From NCBI RefSeq assembly GCF_004335015.1, contig NZ_RQRU01000005.1, positions 142,537 to 206,536 of the forward strand: 64,000 bases of DNA, written 5' to 3'. The notes beneath the pieces are model-generated. The model ran no database searches, was not told the origin of the DNA, and worked only from the letters and a program-made list of their open reading frames with translations. The translations under genes were made by a program, and so were the position numbers. Position 1 is the stretch's first letter. The number at the start of each line of letters is the position of its first letter. This document shows, piece after piece, positions 63,179-64,000 of this stretch. This DNA comes from Psychrobacter pygoscelis (GTDB lineage Bacteria; Pseudomonadota; Gammaproteobacteria; Pseudomonadales; Moraxellaceae).

Positions 63179-63754
63179 TTAGTCCCAACAATCACAATCT
63201 TTACCACAGCCGCCTTGCATATAACAGTCTGGATCAACAAGCAGAGAACTTAAATCGTCAGCTCGATATGGGGTTCGAGTAGTACCTTCGAGTAGCTGTT
63301 TATTTTCCCAAGAATAAATAACACCAATATTGCGTTCAGAACAATAATAGCAATGCATACATTGATTAAAATTGTTGTAAAGGAAATCGTGAACTAGCAT
63401 TCGCATTCTAGAAGGCTCAATAAAGAACCATTCAGAAGGTCTATTAGTATTATAATGATTAATGCGTTCATAAGTATTATCTAGAAACTCTATGACAGCT
63501 GCTTCAATTTGGTGAACCTTTCTTGGCTCGACACCATACTTAATCTTAAAACCACAAAGTAAAGTATAAAAAGGATTCTGACTACAACTTGCTCTTGTTA
63601 CTAGTAAGCCTGTAGTTAATCCAACCTTAGCCATATCTAAACGTTTGACATCAGCTCCAATATATATCCAATTTTCTACTGAGCTTTCTTGCTTAAATCT
63701 TTCTTGCTCGAGCCATTCCATTTTATAGTCATGTCCAAAAGCCTGACCAGCCAT
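63179..63754 (-). CDS. GIY-YIG nuclease family protein with Cys-rich C-terminus
   Basis: 191 residues from ATG 63754, chosen over an upstream TTG (63778) because AGAGG lies at good spacing before it. WIYIGADVKRLDMAKVGLTTGLLVTRASCSQNPFYTLLCGF fits the YIG and K-x-G-x-T...R segments of T5orf172/GIY-YIG domains. HQIEAAVIEFL (Glu) and EWFFIEP supply the remaining conserved positions. The C-terminus is Cys-rich: CMHCYYCSE and GGCGKDCDCWD, possibly metal-binding. It is the first gene of the island, next to the rRNA operon. The family call is by pattern only. Confidence 0.65.
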   Translation of the reverse strand: MAGQAFGHDYKMEWLEQERFKQESSVENWIYIGADVKRLDMAKVGLTTGLLVTRASCSQNPFYTLLCGFKIKYGVEPRKVHQIEAAVIEFLDNTYERINHYNTNRPSEWFFIEPSRMRMLVHDFLYNNFNQCMHCYYCSERNIGVIYSWENKQLLEGTTRTPYRADDLSSLLVDPDCYMQGGCGKDCDCWD

Positions 63755-63854
63755 TTTAACCTCTAAGTATTTAAACAAATAAAATAATGATTAGGATAAT
63801 GGCTAAAGAGCATTGAATATAGCAATATCATATTAATGCTTTTTTATGCTCAAA

Positions 63855-63892
63855 GAAAAGCCCCCTTAACAGCTAAGTCAAGGGGGCTTTTA
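63855..63892 (-). terminator. Terminator of the rRNA operon
   Basis: Perfect ten-pair stem AAGCCCCCTT / AAGGGGGCTT with T-runs on both strands. On the minus strand it lies just downstream of the 5S 3' end, so it ends the rRNA transcript. Confidence 0.85.
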
Positions 63893-63901
63893 GGTATAGG
63901 G

Positions 63902-64000
63902 AGCTGACGATGACCTACTCTCACATGGGCGAACCACACTACCATTGGCGCTACGATGTTTCACTTCTGAGTTCGGGAAGGGATCAGGTGGTTCCATCGT
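63902..64000 (-). rRNA. rrf: 5S ribosomal RNA (5' part beyond window edge)
   Basis: The minus strand reads ACGATGGAACCACCTGATCC, then CCGAACTCAGAAGTGAAAC, GCGCCAATGGTAGTGTGG and GAGAGTAGGTCATCGTCAGC. These are the conserved middle and 3' segments of bacterial 5S rRNA. About 99 nt are visible; the rest, and presumably 23S and 16S, lie beyond position 64000. Confidence 0.95.

Overview
The window reads as a chromosomal segment of a gammaproteobacterium of the family Moraxellaceae, most likely Psychrobacter. The reasons are moderate-to-low G+C, the ftsL-rsmH, ribH-nusB-thiL-pgpA and parE-yqiA neighbourhoods, an APH-type homoserine kinase, and a mesX-mesD methionine synthase pair of the kind described in Acinetobacter. 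This assignment rests on reading proteins by eye and no database was searched.

Layout. 1-2 kb holds the start of a cell-division cluster on the minus strand (ftsL cut by the window edge, rsmH), divergent from gltX. 3.6-7.1 kb has a DUF5071 gene, a tRNA-Ala/tRNA-Glu pair with a near-consensus promoter and terminator, a membrane/coiled-coil protein and a decayed nucleotidyltransferase. 7-16 kb holds acnA, several small conserved genes and a homoserine kinase fused to a DUF7336-like domain. 16-25 kb is biosynthetic: hisF, ribH, nusB (with a very long tail), thiL, pgpA, glmU, glmS, truC. 26.5-30.4 kb is a minus-strand cluster, mesX-mesD-flavin reductase-TSUP exporter, with a perfect MetR-type operator upstream: a folate-independent methionine synthase module. 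32.4-37.7 kb is iron uptake: fhuCDB diverges from a siderophore-interacting reductase, with one Fur box on each side. 37.9-42.4 kb is an RND efflux pump. It is followed by a broken paiB-like gene, recG, a patatin-like lipoprotein, exported proteins, argA, an FKBP isomerase, a TM-helix-repeat channel, an SDR, an acyltransferase, parE and yqiA. 60-63.8 kb is an AT-rich accessory island of nuclease-like genes, including a restriction endonuclease with two in-frame stops. It abuts the 3' end of an rRNA operon (5S, cut by the right edge).

The most unusual sequence-level signal is a dispersed structured repeat of about 145 bp, present three times in intergenic DNA (about 3694, 6925 and 15848), all in the same orientation. 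Each copy folds into a long hairpin with a shared two-base TA bulge and a conserved loop, while the stem sequences change in a largely compensatory way. Other scars include an internally deleted IS1595/IS1016-type element, several pseudogenes, and a terminator-bearing block present twice.

Functional links: mesX/mesD/flavin reductase plausibly form one methionine-synthesis unit; fhuCDB plus the reductase import ferric siderophore and release its iron; glmU and glmS supply UDP-GlcNAc; the adaptor and RND permease form one pump lacking a local outer-membrane channel gene.
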